In this document: piece after piece, positions 23,901-33,742 of the stretch | How positions within the stretch are numbered: position 1 is the first letter of the stretch | Layout: the number at the start of each line of letters is the position of its first letter | Assembly: GCA_039111635.1 (NCBI GenBank) | Contig: JBCAQO010000011.1 | Location: forward strand, 248,001-312,000 | Reading direction: 5' to 3' | DNA: 64,000 nucleotides | DNA from: Heterobasidion occidentale | Taxonomy: Eukaryota > Basidiomycota > Agaricomycetes > Russulales > Bondarzewiaceae | Program-made: the position numbers and the translations under genes | The notes under the pieces: model-generated | The model's database searches: none | Told to the model about the DNA's origin: nothing | The model's input: only the letters and a program-made list of their open reading frames with translations

Positions 23901-25263
23901 TACCATGGTACCCCTACAACCAACAGAAATCCCAGATCGACCCTTCGGAACAATAACCATGGATTTTATTACAGATCTACCAGAATCAAATGGATACGAT
24001 TCGCTACATGTAGTAACCGATCGATTCACCAAAACGGCAGTAATAACCCCATGCCTGAAGACTATCGACTCTGATGGAACAGCCAAAATCTTGTTAGAAA
24101 ACACCTGGAGACGCTATGGGCTGCCAGATAAAATCATATCGGATAGAGGAACTCAATTCGCTTCAAAAGTAGCGCAAGCCCTGCTCAAAGAATTAGGAAT
24201 CAAATCTGCTTTAAGCACAGCCTATCACCCGCAGACAGACGGTGCTACTGAACGAATGAATCAGGAATTAGAACAATACCTCAGAGCTTTCTGCAGCTCT
24301 TCACAAGACGATTGGGCCGGATTAATCCCTTATGCGGAATATGCCCACAACACCCATCAGCACTCAGCCACGCAGAAGTCACCTTTTGAACTTCTCCACG
24401 GATATCAACCACGGGCTTACCCAGCCATCATCGGAAACACGAATGTCCCCACCGCCGACGCTCGCCTCGAAGCTCTGCAACGTGCTAGGAAGGAAGCACA
24501 AGCCAGCCTCGAAATTGCAGCTGAAGCCATGAGGATACAGCACGACCGTTTTGGAACGGACCTGCCGCCTTTCAAGAAAGGAGATCAAGTATGGCTTGAT
24601 GGGAAGAACATCCACACCGATCACCCATCAGAGAAACTGAGACCCAAACGCTTTGGGCCATTTGAAATCACTGACACCATAGGAAATGTCAACTTCAGGT
24701 TGAAACTGCCCAACAGCTGGAAGCGCATTCACGACGTCTTCCATGCTAGTCGACTCACGCCCTACAAGGAAAACGAAGTCTATGGCCCGAACTACCCTAA
24801 ACCGGCTCCGGACCTGATCGAAGGGCAAGAAGAATTCGAAGTCGAAGCCATTGTCGGAGCTAGGCGCTTCGGACGATGGAAGATCCTGCAGTACCTGATC
24901 AAATGGAAGGGCTACCCGGAATCGGACAACTCTTGGGAAGCCGCGGCAAACGTCACTAACGCACAAGAAGCCATAAAGGACTTCTACCGCCGGCACCCTC
25001 GGGCAGTCAAAGGAATGGAAGCCTCCATTCTGGCCCTGGTGATCGAATTAGAACTCAACAGAGTAGCCGAAGAAGATCAAATCAGAAAGAAGCTCGAGAA
25101 GCATCCAATCGGAAAGAAGCTTCTCGCTACAGGATTAGCTATCCCCCAGATCGTGGAAGAGATCAACAAACGAATGACGCAGCTAAAGAGGCCGCCCCTG
25201 GTTCCTCGATCAAAAGTGCCACCACCGGCGATCAACGATCGAGACGCCCCAAGACCCATATAG
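20901..25263 (+). CDS. pol: Gypsy-A Pol: protease, RT, RNase H, integrase, chromodomain
   Basis: The protease has the catalytic ALVDSGATGIF (about 21080) and VILGTDWLLEHNP, with a one-base slip near 21205 between them. RT shows LSPGEQVELKKFIDENL, PVMDYRKLNEIT, VMFFGLTNSPATFQ and the intact active site YMDDILVF (about 22559). A nine-A run at 22682-22690 breaks the frame; ten A would join FHKKK to IDYLGYVISHG. RNase H follows with FRIECDASDFATGAVLSQ and YDKELLAVVRAFE. Integrase has the H-H-C-C zinc site (ending GCAICQSTK) and the D,D,E core at MDFITDLP, SDRGTQF and TDGATERMNQELEQ. A chromodomain (YLIKWKGYPESDNSWEAAANV, about 24893) ends the protein and probably steers integration to modified histones. 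All catalytic residues are present. Confidence 0.93.
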
Positions 25264-25647
25264 ATTCGTCTCGATCAAAACTGCAGCAGAAACGATCGGA
25301 CAACTCTAATTGGCGGGCTCAAGCATACCAGGAGCTACAAAAGCAGACCAACCGAGGATTGGCATGGCCAGGCAAACGGCTATGACCCCTTTCGACCCCA
25401 CTCTGTCCACAGTAGCCGTTTATACCATCGTCGCGACTCTTGCTCTCACCGCTGTCTCCATCGCTATCGCCCTTGTCCTCGGATCCCTTCACGCCGCCGC
25501 CACCATTGGCGTCTCCTCCATCGTATAAAAGACACCCTGCATCGGACGGAAACATTCCTCAGCATCCCAGCTACAACTCGAATGTCCTTTGCCCCCACAC
25601 ACCTCTTCCTACACAACTCCCCCCGCTACATTCTCAGTAACATCAGA

Positions 25648-27254
25648 ATGGCTTCCACTACCACTTCTCCTCACGCCTCCAACACCTCCTCCCCCAACCC
25701 CTTCATCCTCCGTACCATCTCCCCGCCCACTACCACACCCACGCTCGTTGACGACACTGACTCGGATTACGACAGCGAGGATGACATCCCCTCGGAAGGC
25801 GTCCCGGTTGCGGATCCCCTTACTGAGTTTGTTATTCCCCGTTTCCCGGCTGAAATGCCAAACCCCCACATCGCCGTTCCTCCGTTGGCTTTCGCCATTC
25901 ACAACGAAAACCCTCGCATTCGAATCCGCGCTATACCCAACCCCCTCTACGACATCCGCCTCTACCAGGACCTGACTACGAACCATAGCATCTACCACCT
26001 CACGCTCGCCGAGGACGAGGCACCTATCATTCTGAACCAGCCTGGCTTGAAGAGCCCCCGTGCTTTCCTTTTCTATTTACAGCAAGCAGTCTGGGCGCAA
26101 GCCTACCAGGTTTTCTCGGGACCGCTCAACCAGACTCAAGCTATTCTCCTCGCCAACCTCACCGTCACCTCCTACCGCATGAAAGGACTGATCAATCTCC
26201 CCGCCATCCGCAACGACATGATCAATTTCCGACTGGGAGGAATCTTCACCACCAGCTCCATCCTCATACAGGCGCACTCCATACCAGCCTGGCTCGATGT
26301 ACTGGCTCGAATCCGCTACAAGGAGAACACGATCCGCTGGTTCCGATTCGCAGGACATAATGGAGCACGTCTGGAGATCGAAGAGTATGTCCCTAAAGGG
26401 CTACTGCCGACCCACTCCTTCCCGCTTAACAGTCGAGGGGTTCACCCCATTGCGTGCTACTGGCCTGGCGGATGTACCCCGGAGGATAACGTTAGGCCCT
26501 GGGTTATGACCAAACCGGATATACAGGAACAAGGGTTTCACCAGATCGACGCTGAGGAACCCATGACAGTCGATCCCCCGGTCAATGCCGAGTCCGATCT
26601 CCCGGCGGTAAACCCCTTTCAGCCCACCGACGAGGAGACCGCCGAATTCACGCGACCCACCAGTCCCCCTTACGCCCCCGAACAAGTCGTCCGGGATCGC
26701 CAGGTACTTCGGCCGCTACCGGTACCACCCCCGTCACCCCCTGCTGTGTCCCCATCCCCCCCCTACTCGGCGACAACATCACCGCTCCTATCATTGTCGA
26801 CGAAACCTCCCCCCAGTCGCCGGACATTCCTGTCGCAACTGAAGAGGGATGGCCTGCCGACGCCATGGACTCAGAAAACGTTTGGCCTAACCCTCCTGCT
26901 CTCCCGCCTTCTCCACCCACCGACCCCGCCACTCGTAACTGCTGGGAATGTGGACGCACCGGCCATCTCGTCGTGGGATGTCCAATCACGGGCATTCGCC
27001 AGAGAACGGACGTTACGGCGCGCGGCTTTCTTCAAGACTACGATAGGCATCGCATGCAGTCCCGGCGCCTTCGTCTGCAGATGGATAGGACGGCTGAAGA
27101 ATACGGATACCACAAGCAGGCGTTGGATCATTTAATCGACACCGCGAACTGGACCGGATACCCCGCTCGGAACATCCCCACCTTCGACGAAGTTCACCTG
27201 AGGAGACCCGCTCCTACCATCGGTGCACCCGCCAAGCGCCGAAGACTTGTATAG
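25648..27254 (+). CDS. Gypsy-A ORF3, second zinc-knuckle protein in the env position
   Basis: A separate ORF starts MASTTTSPHASNTSSP at 25648, about 390 bases after the pol stop. It encodes an acidic Ser/Pro leader, a globular region with RIRIRAIPNPLYDIRLYQ, FLFYLQQAVWAQAYQVF and RIRYKENTIRWFRFAGHNG, then a Pro-rich linker. A run of eight C near 26754-26761 shifts the frame. The next frame carries DNITAPIIVDETSPQ and the CCHC knuckle CWECGRTGHLVVGC (about 26938), ending in a basic PAKRRRLV at the stop 27252-27254. There is no signal peptide or membrane segment, so it is not an envelope protein. Gag-like RNA binding is a fair guess; the family is unknown to me. Confidence 0.75.
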
Positions 27255-27264
27255 AGAGGGGTAG

Positions 27265-28099
27265 TGTTAGGACCGCGTCCTAACACGTGCTTCGCACGTG
27301 AATGGATGGGCTGGTCAAGTGCTTCGGACTTGTTACAGACTCGGACCGCTTTTCATGACTCCTTACCATTTACATGCTAACGCATGAACGCTGATCTCTT
27401 GTTCCTGATTCTTGATGTGGACAGACATTGGTTCCTGACCCCCGTTCCTGGTTCTTGATCGATCGAAGATGTGGATGGACATTAGTGATTCGGATTACTA
27501 TATTTGGTTACATGACAGGTCGATGAGGCATTCTAGCTTACGGATCTCGATCGTTGACTTCGGTACCTGAGAAGCGCACGGACCAGATCTGGATCCTGCC
27601 CTAGACACTTCTGTACGTAAATAGCCGAGATGAGCTTCTAAGAAGCTCAGCTCGTTCACCTGTAATACACTCGATCTCTGCACTGCACCCGGCGTCTGGC
27701 TACCTTCCTAGCCCACGCTTCGTGATCTCTGTCAGATCTGAGAAACTCTTTGCACGGTCTGACGAAGCACTGGACTCGTCTCCCTTCCCTCCCCTCCCTC
27801 TACTTATCCGCTTCTACACCGGGTTAGCTGCCTTCCGCGTTCTCAGTTGGACACCCCCTCGTGTCATCTGTTGGACAGGAGAAGATCATCCGGTTCCTCC
27901 TCATCATCGAGAAGACCTCGAAGATCACCTTCTCAATCTCTTCGAGAACAAAGCCGACAGCGACCCCGAGTTCCTCGAAAGAGCCCAAAGACGATCCATC
28001 GTCTTCATCCATTGGAGTCTACGACTATACGAACCAGTGGAGGTTTAGCCTAGGGACCCCTTCGTGCATCGGTGCACGTGATAGGTCTCCGACCTAACA
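27265..28099 (+). repeat. 3' LTR of Gypsy-A
   Basis: This 835-bp LTR is nearly identical to the 5' LTR. A purine-rich tract (AGAGAGGGGTAG) directly precedes it and would prime plus-strand synthesis. The TSD CCATG follows at 28100-28104. Confidence 0.95.
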
Positions 28100-28106
28100 C
28101 CATGTG

Positions 28107-28792
28107 ACTATGAAAGATTAGGATCATCTGTCAGAGAATTATAAGGATATGACTTACCAAAGTCATAGGCAGATACACACGAAGCGAGAGATACGATAGA
28201 CCTGTCGTGGAGACAGCCGTGTCGATGGAACAATGCCGCTTACTGGCACCCTTCTTGTAGATATCAAGGACCTCACCAATATAGAAACGAGCGCCTGTCG
28301 TTGTCTTGTTTTTCATCACCACATAAGAGCCTTTACGAAGGCTGTGTATGGCATTCACATTCTTTGCAGGGAGGTTCGGGACAATGTCTGTCCAGCAATA
28401 TCAACAAGTGTCCTTCAAATGATCAAATAGACTTACCAGATGACAAGACGAGGAGAACCCACCTCACGGTCTCTTGCCAATGGAGCTCGCGATCTGTTTT
28501 TGGCTTTCAGAACTCCGGGTCAGTATCCTGTGCTAGTCGAACACGGTGCGAAGCCTCTCGAATTGTCATCTTCTTCGCCTTCGCAGCAGCTCCCCTCCAT
28601 CTCCTTCTCCGTATCTTCAATTGCGCGCTGAAATTTCGGATCTAGCATGACGGTCCGTTGCGACTTTACCGAGGTTACTGACTGATGGGATTGACGAGCA
28701 ATCAACATCTGCTTGATAGAGAGCTTGCCTTGAGAAAGAATTGCACTCTCGGCGAGGGAGAGAATGTACTCCGACTTGACAAAAGAAAACAT
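28107..28792 (-). pseudogene. Transposon cargo gene, 5' exons (interrupted by Gypsy-A)
   Basis: The likely start at 28792 reads MFSFVKSEYILSLAESAILS, followed by a charged segment (RAIEDTEKEMEGSC, then an acidic run). The frame is unclear around 28520. After a donor near 28437 (GTAAGTC), a sound exon runs 28387-28158: DIVPNLPAKNVNAIHSLRKG, MKNKTTTGARFYIGEVLDIY, KKGASKRHCSIDTAV and LSYLSLRVYLPMTL. A GTAAGTC donor at 28157 leads to a TAG acceptor at 28109-28108, and the last exon starts at 28107 and is cut after eight bases by Gypsy-A. Its remainder lies at 17703-17388. The intact protein would be about 280 residues. Its function is unknown; it is not a recognisable transposase. Confidence 0.65.
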
Positions 28793-28934
28793 CGGGAAAT
28801 GCCGTAGGCCTAACCGGACCTAGATCGGGCACAAATATGCTAACAACCGGGAAACATGGTGCAAAATCAACCCAGAAATATGCAGAAAATGGGGAAGGAT
28901 TTGGCCTATTTTCGCCCTCAAATATGCTAATTTT

Positions 28935-28967
28935 CCGGGAAACCCTTATAGGAGCTTCACGGGGCCT
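28935..28967 (-). repeat. Right terminal inverted repeat of the DNA transposon
   Basis: Exact inverted copy of 17137-17169. The 8-bp target duplication CGTCGGAT follows at 28968-28975. Confidence 0.92.
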
Positions 28968-28975
28968 CGTCGGAT

Positions 28976-30795
28976 GTACTCGGAAGGCTTGGGAGTGCGA
29001 CGGGGACGCGTCGTTTCGACGCTGGGAGGAGAATCGGAGCGCTTGGGGATGTAATCCGGGGTTACAGGTAGGTTTTGACCTCTCGTTGCGCTTGCGTCGA
29101 GTTGCGCTGGCGCTGCGTCGTCCTGCTGACCTCCCGGGATGCTTGTAGGCTCGCGCGACTCGGTTTTGAGCCGCGACGCGTCGACGGCATTCGACGGCGT
29201 CGTGTCTGGGGTGCCAGGTGCGCTTGCGCGACCTGCACCCTTTGCAGAGTGCGCCGGCGTCCGTGCGTCGTCATTTGGGCTGTCGTTATCGTCGATAATG
29301 ACGTCCGGTACCGGTGAGTTGTCCCAGCGCACGTTGCGCTCGACGCTGACCTTCCGTTTCGTCGGCCAGTACACCAGTATCCCCTTGCTTTCAGCACTAT
29401 AGCCGACAAAGCGTCCTTCGTCAGCTTGCGCGTCGAGCTTGCTCCGCCCCTCTATCTTCACCCATACTCGGCACCCCCACTCGTGGAGTCCACCCAGGTC
29501 CGGCTTTGTGCCGTGGACCTTCTCGTATGGCGTTGTGCCTTCAAGCGTGCGCGTTCCGGTCCGATTCCACAACCAGACGGCATGTGACATGGCTGCACCC
29601 CACAGGGACCTTGGAAGTCCCGACGCTATCAACAACGCGCGGCCGCGTTCTACAACGGTCCGTAGGAACCGCTCGGCGGTCCCGTTTTGTGCCGACGAGT
29701 CATGAACAGTCTTCTCATGGACCGTTCCCTCGTCTCTGAGGTGGGATTCGAAAGCGTCAGAGGTGTACTCGCCACCGCGGTCGATGCGTAGAGTGCCGAT
29801 CCGAACGACGCCACAATGGCCCTTCATGAAGGCCTCGTGTTGAAGATAATGCTTGAAGGCTTCATCCTTCGAGCGTAAGAGTTTCAGGACGATCTCTTGC
29901 GAGAAGTCGTCCATAATGGGCATCGCGTAGCGATAGCCAGTAAGAGAATTGATGGGTGCGGGGCCCCACAAGTCTGAGTGTAAGAGCTCGCCATAACGTT
30001 TTGCGTGCGGTCGGGTCCGTTCCTTCGGGAATGAGACCCGTGTCATCTTCGCCTGCACACAGGCGGTACAAAGCTCCATTTCGGAGACGAGAGCGTCGAG
30101 GGTGATGCCTTCGATGACTCTTTCCTTGACCAGCCTCTTTGCTGTGTCCAGGGATATGTGACCCAGGCGACGGTGTAGTTCCCGCGCTGATAGCACGAGG
30201 TTGGCATGAGCTTCCTTGTCCCCCCCACGTGGTATCAGAGGGGTGCCATCAGCGATCCTGGCGGAACCTGCAGTTCTCAAAAATTTTTGACTGACGACTT
30301 TGTACAGGTTGTTTGACCGCGGAATTCTCGCGACAACATGATCGGAGGGGTCGGAGATCCTGCAGATCCCCCTTTCAGATAAATGGAGTATCCAGCCTTG
30401 TCGATGCGACTGGCCGAGATCAACGTGATCGCGATTGACGGCGCGTACAGCACGTCGGACAGCCGCACGGCGGTCATGTCGTCCCCATTTGGGAGCAGGA
30501 CTGTAACATTTCCGCGGCCAGTTGCCATGAAGGTACGTTTGTCGGCTGCGTAAATGGGTTTGGATGGGATACTGACAAAGTCTGTGAATTCTTCTCGATA
30601 GGGTGACATGTGGTGACTCGCGCCCATGTCGAGGCATCGGACACGTGTCATGGACGAGACGTCGGGGCCTGCTGTCAGTGCCGCAAGGTCAAATGTCGCC
30701 GTGAATCCAAATTCGGGATCCTCAGCATCCTCGGCAACTGCAAAGTTCCCCGCACTCTGGTCCGCACCCTTCTTGTGTTGGCCTGGCCGATGCAT
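28976..30795 (-). pseudogene. Copia protease and integrase
   Basis: From 30795 downward the first frame gives a linker and the protease motif CLDMGASHHMSPYREEF, in which the usual D-S-G is D-M-G. A frame break near 30360 leads to the integrase frame: ELHRRLGHISLDTAKRLV with CTACVQAKMTR (HHCC zinc site), then HSDLWGPAPINSLTGY, RIDRGGEYTSDAFESHL and SSAQNGTAERFLRTVVERG, containing the catalytic D, D and E. The C-terminal GKxxYE-type block is VHGTKPDLGGLHEWGCRVWV, followed by a Pro/Ser-rich linker that ends in SEYIRR at the transposon insertion. Integrase residues are intact, but the frame break and the insertion make the copy nonfunctional. Confidence 0.9.
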
Positions 30796-31679
30796 GCCTG
30801 CCGGCCATTGGCCTTCCTTCCCGCCGCCGGGTCGGAAGCAGTCTGCAGCTATGTGGTTGGTAAGTCCACAGTTATAACACTTCTTGCCACTCGACGACTG
30901 ATTGCCCTTCTTCCCTTTCCCCGTCCCCCTTTTCCTTGTTTACCTCCGCCATGCGAATACAGCGCCGTCTCGTCAGACGGTGCCTTCTTCTTGAGCCGAC
31001 CTTGAATGCTGCGCCGGTCGTGCTCCTGCGTGAGGTGCTGAATGATTCCGGAAGGGGTAAGGGGCTTCGAACTGAGACTCGAAGCGGCCGTCATTACTGA
31101 AATAACGGACTCGTAGGACTTCGGGAGAGAGGACAGAATGACAGCAACAAAGTCATCGTCGCCGAGAGCCGCATCCATGCCAATGAGCTCGTTCTGGAGT
31201 GCGATCAAGGTGTCGAGGTGCGCGCGGACATCGCCGCCCTCTTGGCATCGAGAATCGTGAATATGCCGTTGAATGTCAATTTCGACCATCTTTCCCCGCT
31301 TCTCCGCAAGATCGCAGAGCGCCGTCCAAACTTCCTTAGCGGTTGTCTTCCCTTTGATTCGATTGAGGATGGAGTCGGGGATCGTAGAGTAGATCTGCTG
31401 CTTGATGGCGGCTTCTCTCTGATTGTATTCATCGACCTTCTCAATAGCCTTGTCATACTTTTCTAGAACATCATCTTTAGCATCTTCGGCAGGAAGCACG
31501 GGCTCTCGCGGTTGCCGAGCGGTGCCAGCCAGGTGTCGTGACAGCCCTGTCTTTGATTCAATGGCTGTCTGTACCCGATCCTTGTAGATCGGCCAGTTTG
31601 ACAGATCTTCTGAGAGCTTCGGAACGGTAGTGACAGTGATTGAATTGGCGAGCGACATGGCTTGGACAGCAGGGCCCAT
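30796..31679 (-). pseudogene. gag: Copia Gag with zinc knuckle
   Basis: The ORF starts at 31679, inside the primer-binding site five bases after the LTR, with MGPAVQAMSLANSITVTTVP. It shows the Copia UBN2-type Gag fold: LSEDLSNWPIYKDRVQTAIE, AKEVWTALCDLAEKRGKM and DDFVAVILSSLPKSYESVIS. A frame slip in G/A runs around 30905-30945 separates it from the CCHC knuckle KCYNCGLTNHIAADCF (about 30848-30873). The protein would package the element RNA. Restoring one base links Gag to the knuckle and to the protease frame. Confidence 0.85.
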
Positions 31680-31683
31680 AACC
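31669..31683 (-). promoter_or_regulatory. Copia primer-binding site complementary to the initiator tRNA-Met anticodon arm
   Basis: The plus strand reads GCAGGGCCCATAACC immediately inside the 5' LTR. This is the sequence of the eukaryotic initiator tRNA-Met anticodon stem-loop (anticodon CAT within it), so the element strand is complementary to it. Drosophila copia primes from such a half-tRNA. Confidence 0.7.
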
Positions 31684-31996
31684 TGTTGAGATATTGGCTA
31701 GAAGTATTACTCAGCGTCTGTGTAGATCACTATATATTTAATTGGTAAGTACCTAGAAGTATTACTACGTGCTAGAAGCGTAAGTAAAAGTGACATCTAT
31801 GTCTTAAGAAGAAGCGGGCTCACCTCAGCGTCTGTGTAGATCACTGAGGGAAGCCCAACACCGAAGGCGTCAGTAACTACAAGCGCAGTGGCTGAGAACT
31901 GTATAGTACTTCGGCAATCTCCGAGCTCGTCAAGTAAGTAAGCAATAAGTAAATCATAAGAAAGAGATGACGAAGGCGATTTGCCTCAGTCCAACA
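31684..31996 (-). repeat. 5' LTR of the Copia element
   Basis: This 313-bp LTR pairs with 14998-15312. The TSD TAGAA follows at 31997-32001. Confidence 0.93.
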
Positions 31997-32001
31997 TAGA
32001 A

Positions 32002-32321
32002 TAGAAGCCTGCCAGGATATGGGTGCCATTGTCAGATACTGCCCCCATGATGTATAGCCATGATATGAGATGGCTGGCAAAGGAAGAGGGAAGCCAAAGG
32101 AGGCTAATGCATAGGGAAAAATGGGGGACTGCATCCAGGAGTTGCTGGGGGTGTATTGGTTGACCAGTGTACTTGATGGCAAAGGCAACAAAGTAGCTTG
32201 ATATGTTATTGGCACACATAATGCTTGCAATAATGGGATGGATGAGCGACATTGCCAATATTTGGCACTTGGAGTGGGTTCATATTGGTGGTGCTAGGTG
32301 TATGCCTTGCTTATCTGTGGG
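32002..32321. other. Unassigned sequence between Copia and a Gypsy-B LTR fragment
   Basis: Minus-strand frames here read hydrophobic sequence such as ISSYFVAFAIKYTGQPI and HFSLCISLLWLPSSF. I do not recognise a family. It may be old transposon-derived DNA. Confidence 0.35.
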
Positions 32322-32822
32322 TGTTACAAACTGCTCATTCAGTAACCCAAGAGTAACAGGTTCTTCCCTAGGTCACACAGTAGACAGAGTGATGGGCGAG
32401 CCTCAACTGTATTAGGAGAATAATACAGTAGTATGTAGCAAAGGTTACATAGTGTGAATACTATGTAAGAACAAAGGTGTCTGTATAGGAAGATACAGAT
32501 GAACAAAGAAGTATAGACTGAAGATCCTCAGCTTATTCTATGGGCCTTATATACTATATAGGGTATAGGGTAAGAGTCTGTGCTTCTCTGAGTATCCACT
32601 CTCAGAGAGCTGTGGCCGCCACCTCTCTCAGTCAGTGCCTACTCTTATACTTCTCTATTTGCACCTTTCTATCCAGGTTGCAAAAAGGTGCTTACCTATA
32701 AGCCCTAAGCCCATGGCATGTGAATGTCTATCTCATTAAGCCGCTGTATCCTTAACCCTGTCATATATTCTCTACCGATGTCTTGAAGAACCATTGGTCC
32801 AGTTGGCTCCTAAGGACATGCC
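32322..32822 (-). repeat. Truncated Gypsy-B LTR
   Basis: It begins TGTTACAAACTGCTC, the inverted right end of the Gypsy-B LTR, and includes the CTAGGTCACACA and TATACTATATAGGGTATAGGG blocks. It stops near 32822 without the other LTR end, so it is a fragment. Confidence 0.8.
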
Positions 32823-32929
32823 AATGATGCGCTTGTAATGGCTCTGCGTGCGAAAACACACAACAAAACACACCACTAAACACGGGGTGGGCAAAGAGCT
32901 GACTTTACTGGAATATCAAAGGACCTTTG

Positions 32930-33742
32930 TGTTAAGAGCTGGCTCATAACACATGATATATGATCACCTGATCATATGACACGCGGTCTATGACCAATGG
33001 ATATGACCTATACCTGGTGACCGGCCCCTTGACTTCACCAACAAACATTGAGTTATCTTATCTTATCTTTTGTTCCTGGATTAACAATCAGTTACATCAC
33101 TGACATCATTGATTGCATCATGCTTCTCTGATTGCATCATAGATTACATCACTCCAATCGTTGATCATTTACTTTTATTTTGTCTCCGTGCCTTAAGCAC
33201 AGACCTTCTGTAGATCTTGCCCTAAAGCAGATTGTGTATATATAGAATGAGCCAGAGACCTGTCTCGCTAGCTCATTCACCTTTGTTACTCCCCCACCTG
33301 TTCTTACTCTTGACCTTTGGTACTAGCCATACCTCTGCTACATCATAGTCTTTGCCAATATGCCAGACCTTTGATTGTCAATAGAACATCTGCTTGAGCA
33401 TTGGTTTAACTTGCCCTGCGCTTTTCTCTATCATCATCCTCAACCACTCAGTCATCATCTCAATACTGGCTGAGTTTTATACAGGACTAGCAGTATTCTA
33501 TCTCAACTTTAGTGGGCAGCATATCTACTGCCATCCGGGTCTATATCAGGTTGTACCCTTACACCTGTGGGAAAACCTTTGTGCATTCCTGGAGACACAA
33601 TATCATCACGAATCCCTCGTGCATTCTAAATTACGCACACAATTAGCCACTGGTGCTTTCATCGGATGCACTTGGATTTGGCACATCCCTCAGTAACTCA
33701 GGAGCCTCCTAGCACATCACGTGCGAAGACCAGGTCTTAACA
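32930..33742 (+). repeat. Solo LTR of family LTR-D
   Basis: An 813-bp unit runs TGTTAAGAGCTGG to CAGGTCTTAACA. It is flanked by the perfect 5-bp target duplication CTTTG (32925-32929 and 33743-33747). It has a TATA region (GTGTATATATAG, about 33233) and no internal coding sequence. A related copy lies inverted at 36389-37179. Confidence 0.88.

Larger units (their letters stand above)
17709..28099 (+). mobile_element. Gypsy-A: nearly intact Ty3/Gypsy chromovirus with an extra ORF after pol
   Basis: LTRs at 17709-18540 and 27265-28099 (TGTTAGGACCGCG to CCGACCTAACA) differ, by eye, only in two small indels, so the insertion is young. The 5-bp target duplication CCATG is at 17704-17708 and 28100-28104. 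The order is gag with zinc knuckle, protease, RT, RNase H, integrase, chromodomain, then a separate ORF with a second zinc knuckle. Frame slips at about 19340-19620, 21205 and 22690 each look like single bases lost in short repeats. The element inserted into the last exon of the DNA transposon's gene. Confidence 0.95.
17137..28967 (-). mobile_element. TIR DNA transposon with 8-bp target duplication carrying one gene; hAT- or KDZ-like, no transposase seen
   Basis: Inverted 33-bp ends (17137-17169 and 28935-28967) begin AGGCCCCGTGAAGCTCC. They are flanked by the direct 8-bp duplication CGTCGGAT at 17129-17136 and 28968-28975, and removing the element restores the Copia coding sequence. The subterminal regions carry the motif AAATATGC on the plus strand, twice at the left end (about 17191, 17226) and three times at the right (about 28833, 28877, 28921). 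Without the nested Gypsy-A the element is about 1.4 kb and holds one minus-strand gene of unknown function. No transposase is recognisable, so it is probably non-autonomous. An 8-bp duplication suits hAT or the Zisupton branch of KDZ; the ends alone do not decide. Confidence 0.85.
14998..31996 (-). mobile_element. Ty1/Copia LTR retrotransposon, minus strand, interrupted by a nested DNA transposon
   Basis: The LTRs are 14998-15312 and 31684-31996 (TGTTGAGATATTGG to TCGAACA or TCCAACA on the plus strand) and differ by a few substitutions and small indels. The 5-bp target duplication TAGAA stands at 14993-14997 and 31997-32001. Internal parts on the minus strand run gag (31679 downward), protease, integrase, then reverse transcriptase and RNase H: the Copia order, with integrase before RT. 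A 33-bp-TIR transposon inserted at 17137-28967 splits the coding region between integrase and RT. The frame is shifted at several places (about 30930, 30360 and 16510), so the copy is dead. The LTR divergence exceeds that of the nested Gypsy-A, which agrees with the nesting order. Confidence 0.93.

Noticed and set aside
25648..27254. Envelope protein making Gypsy-A an errantivirus-like element
   Set aside because: No signal peptide, no transmembrane helix, and a CCHC knuckle instead.
17137..28967. Carriage of a TET/JBP gene as in some fungal KDZ transposons
   Set aside because: No 2-oxoglutarate oxygenase motifs are visible in the cargo exons.
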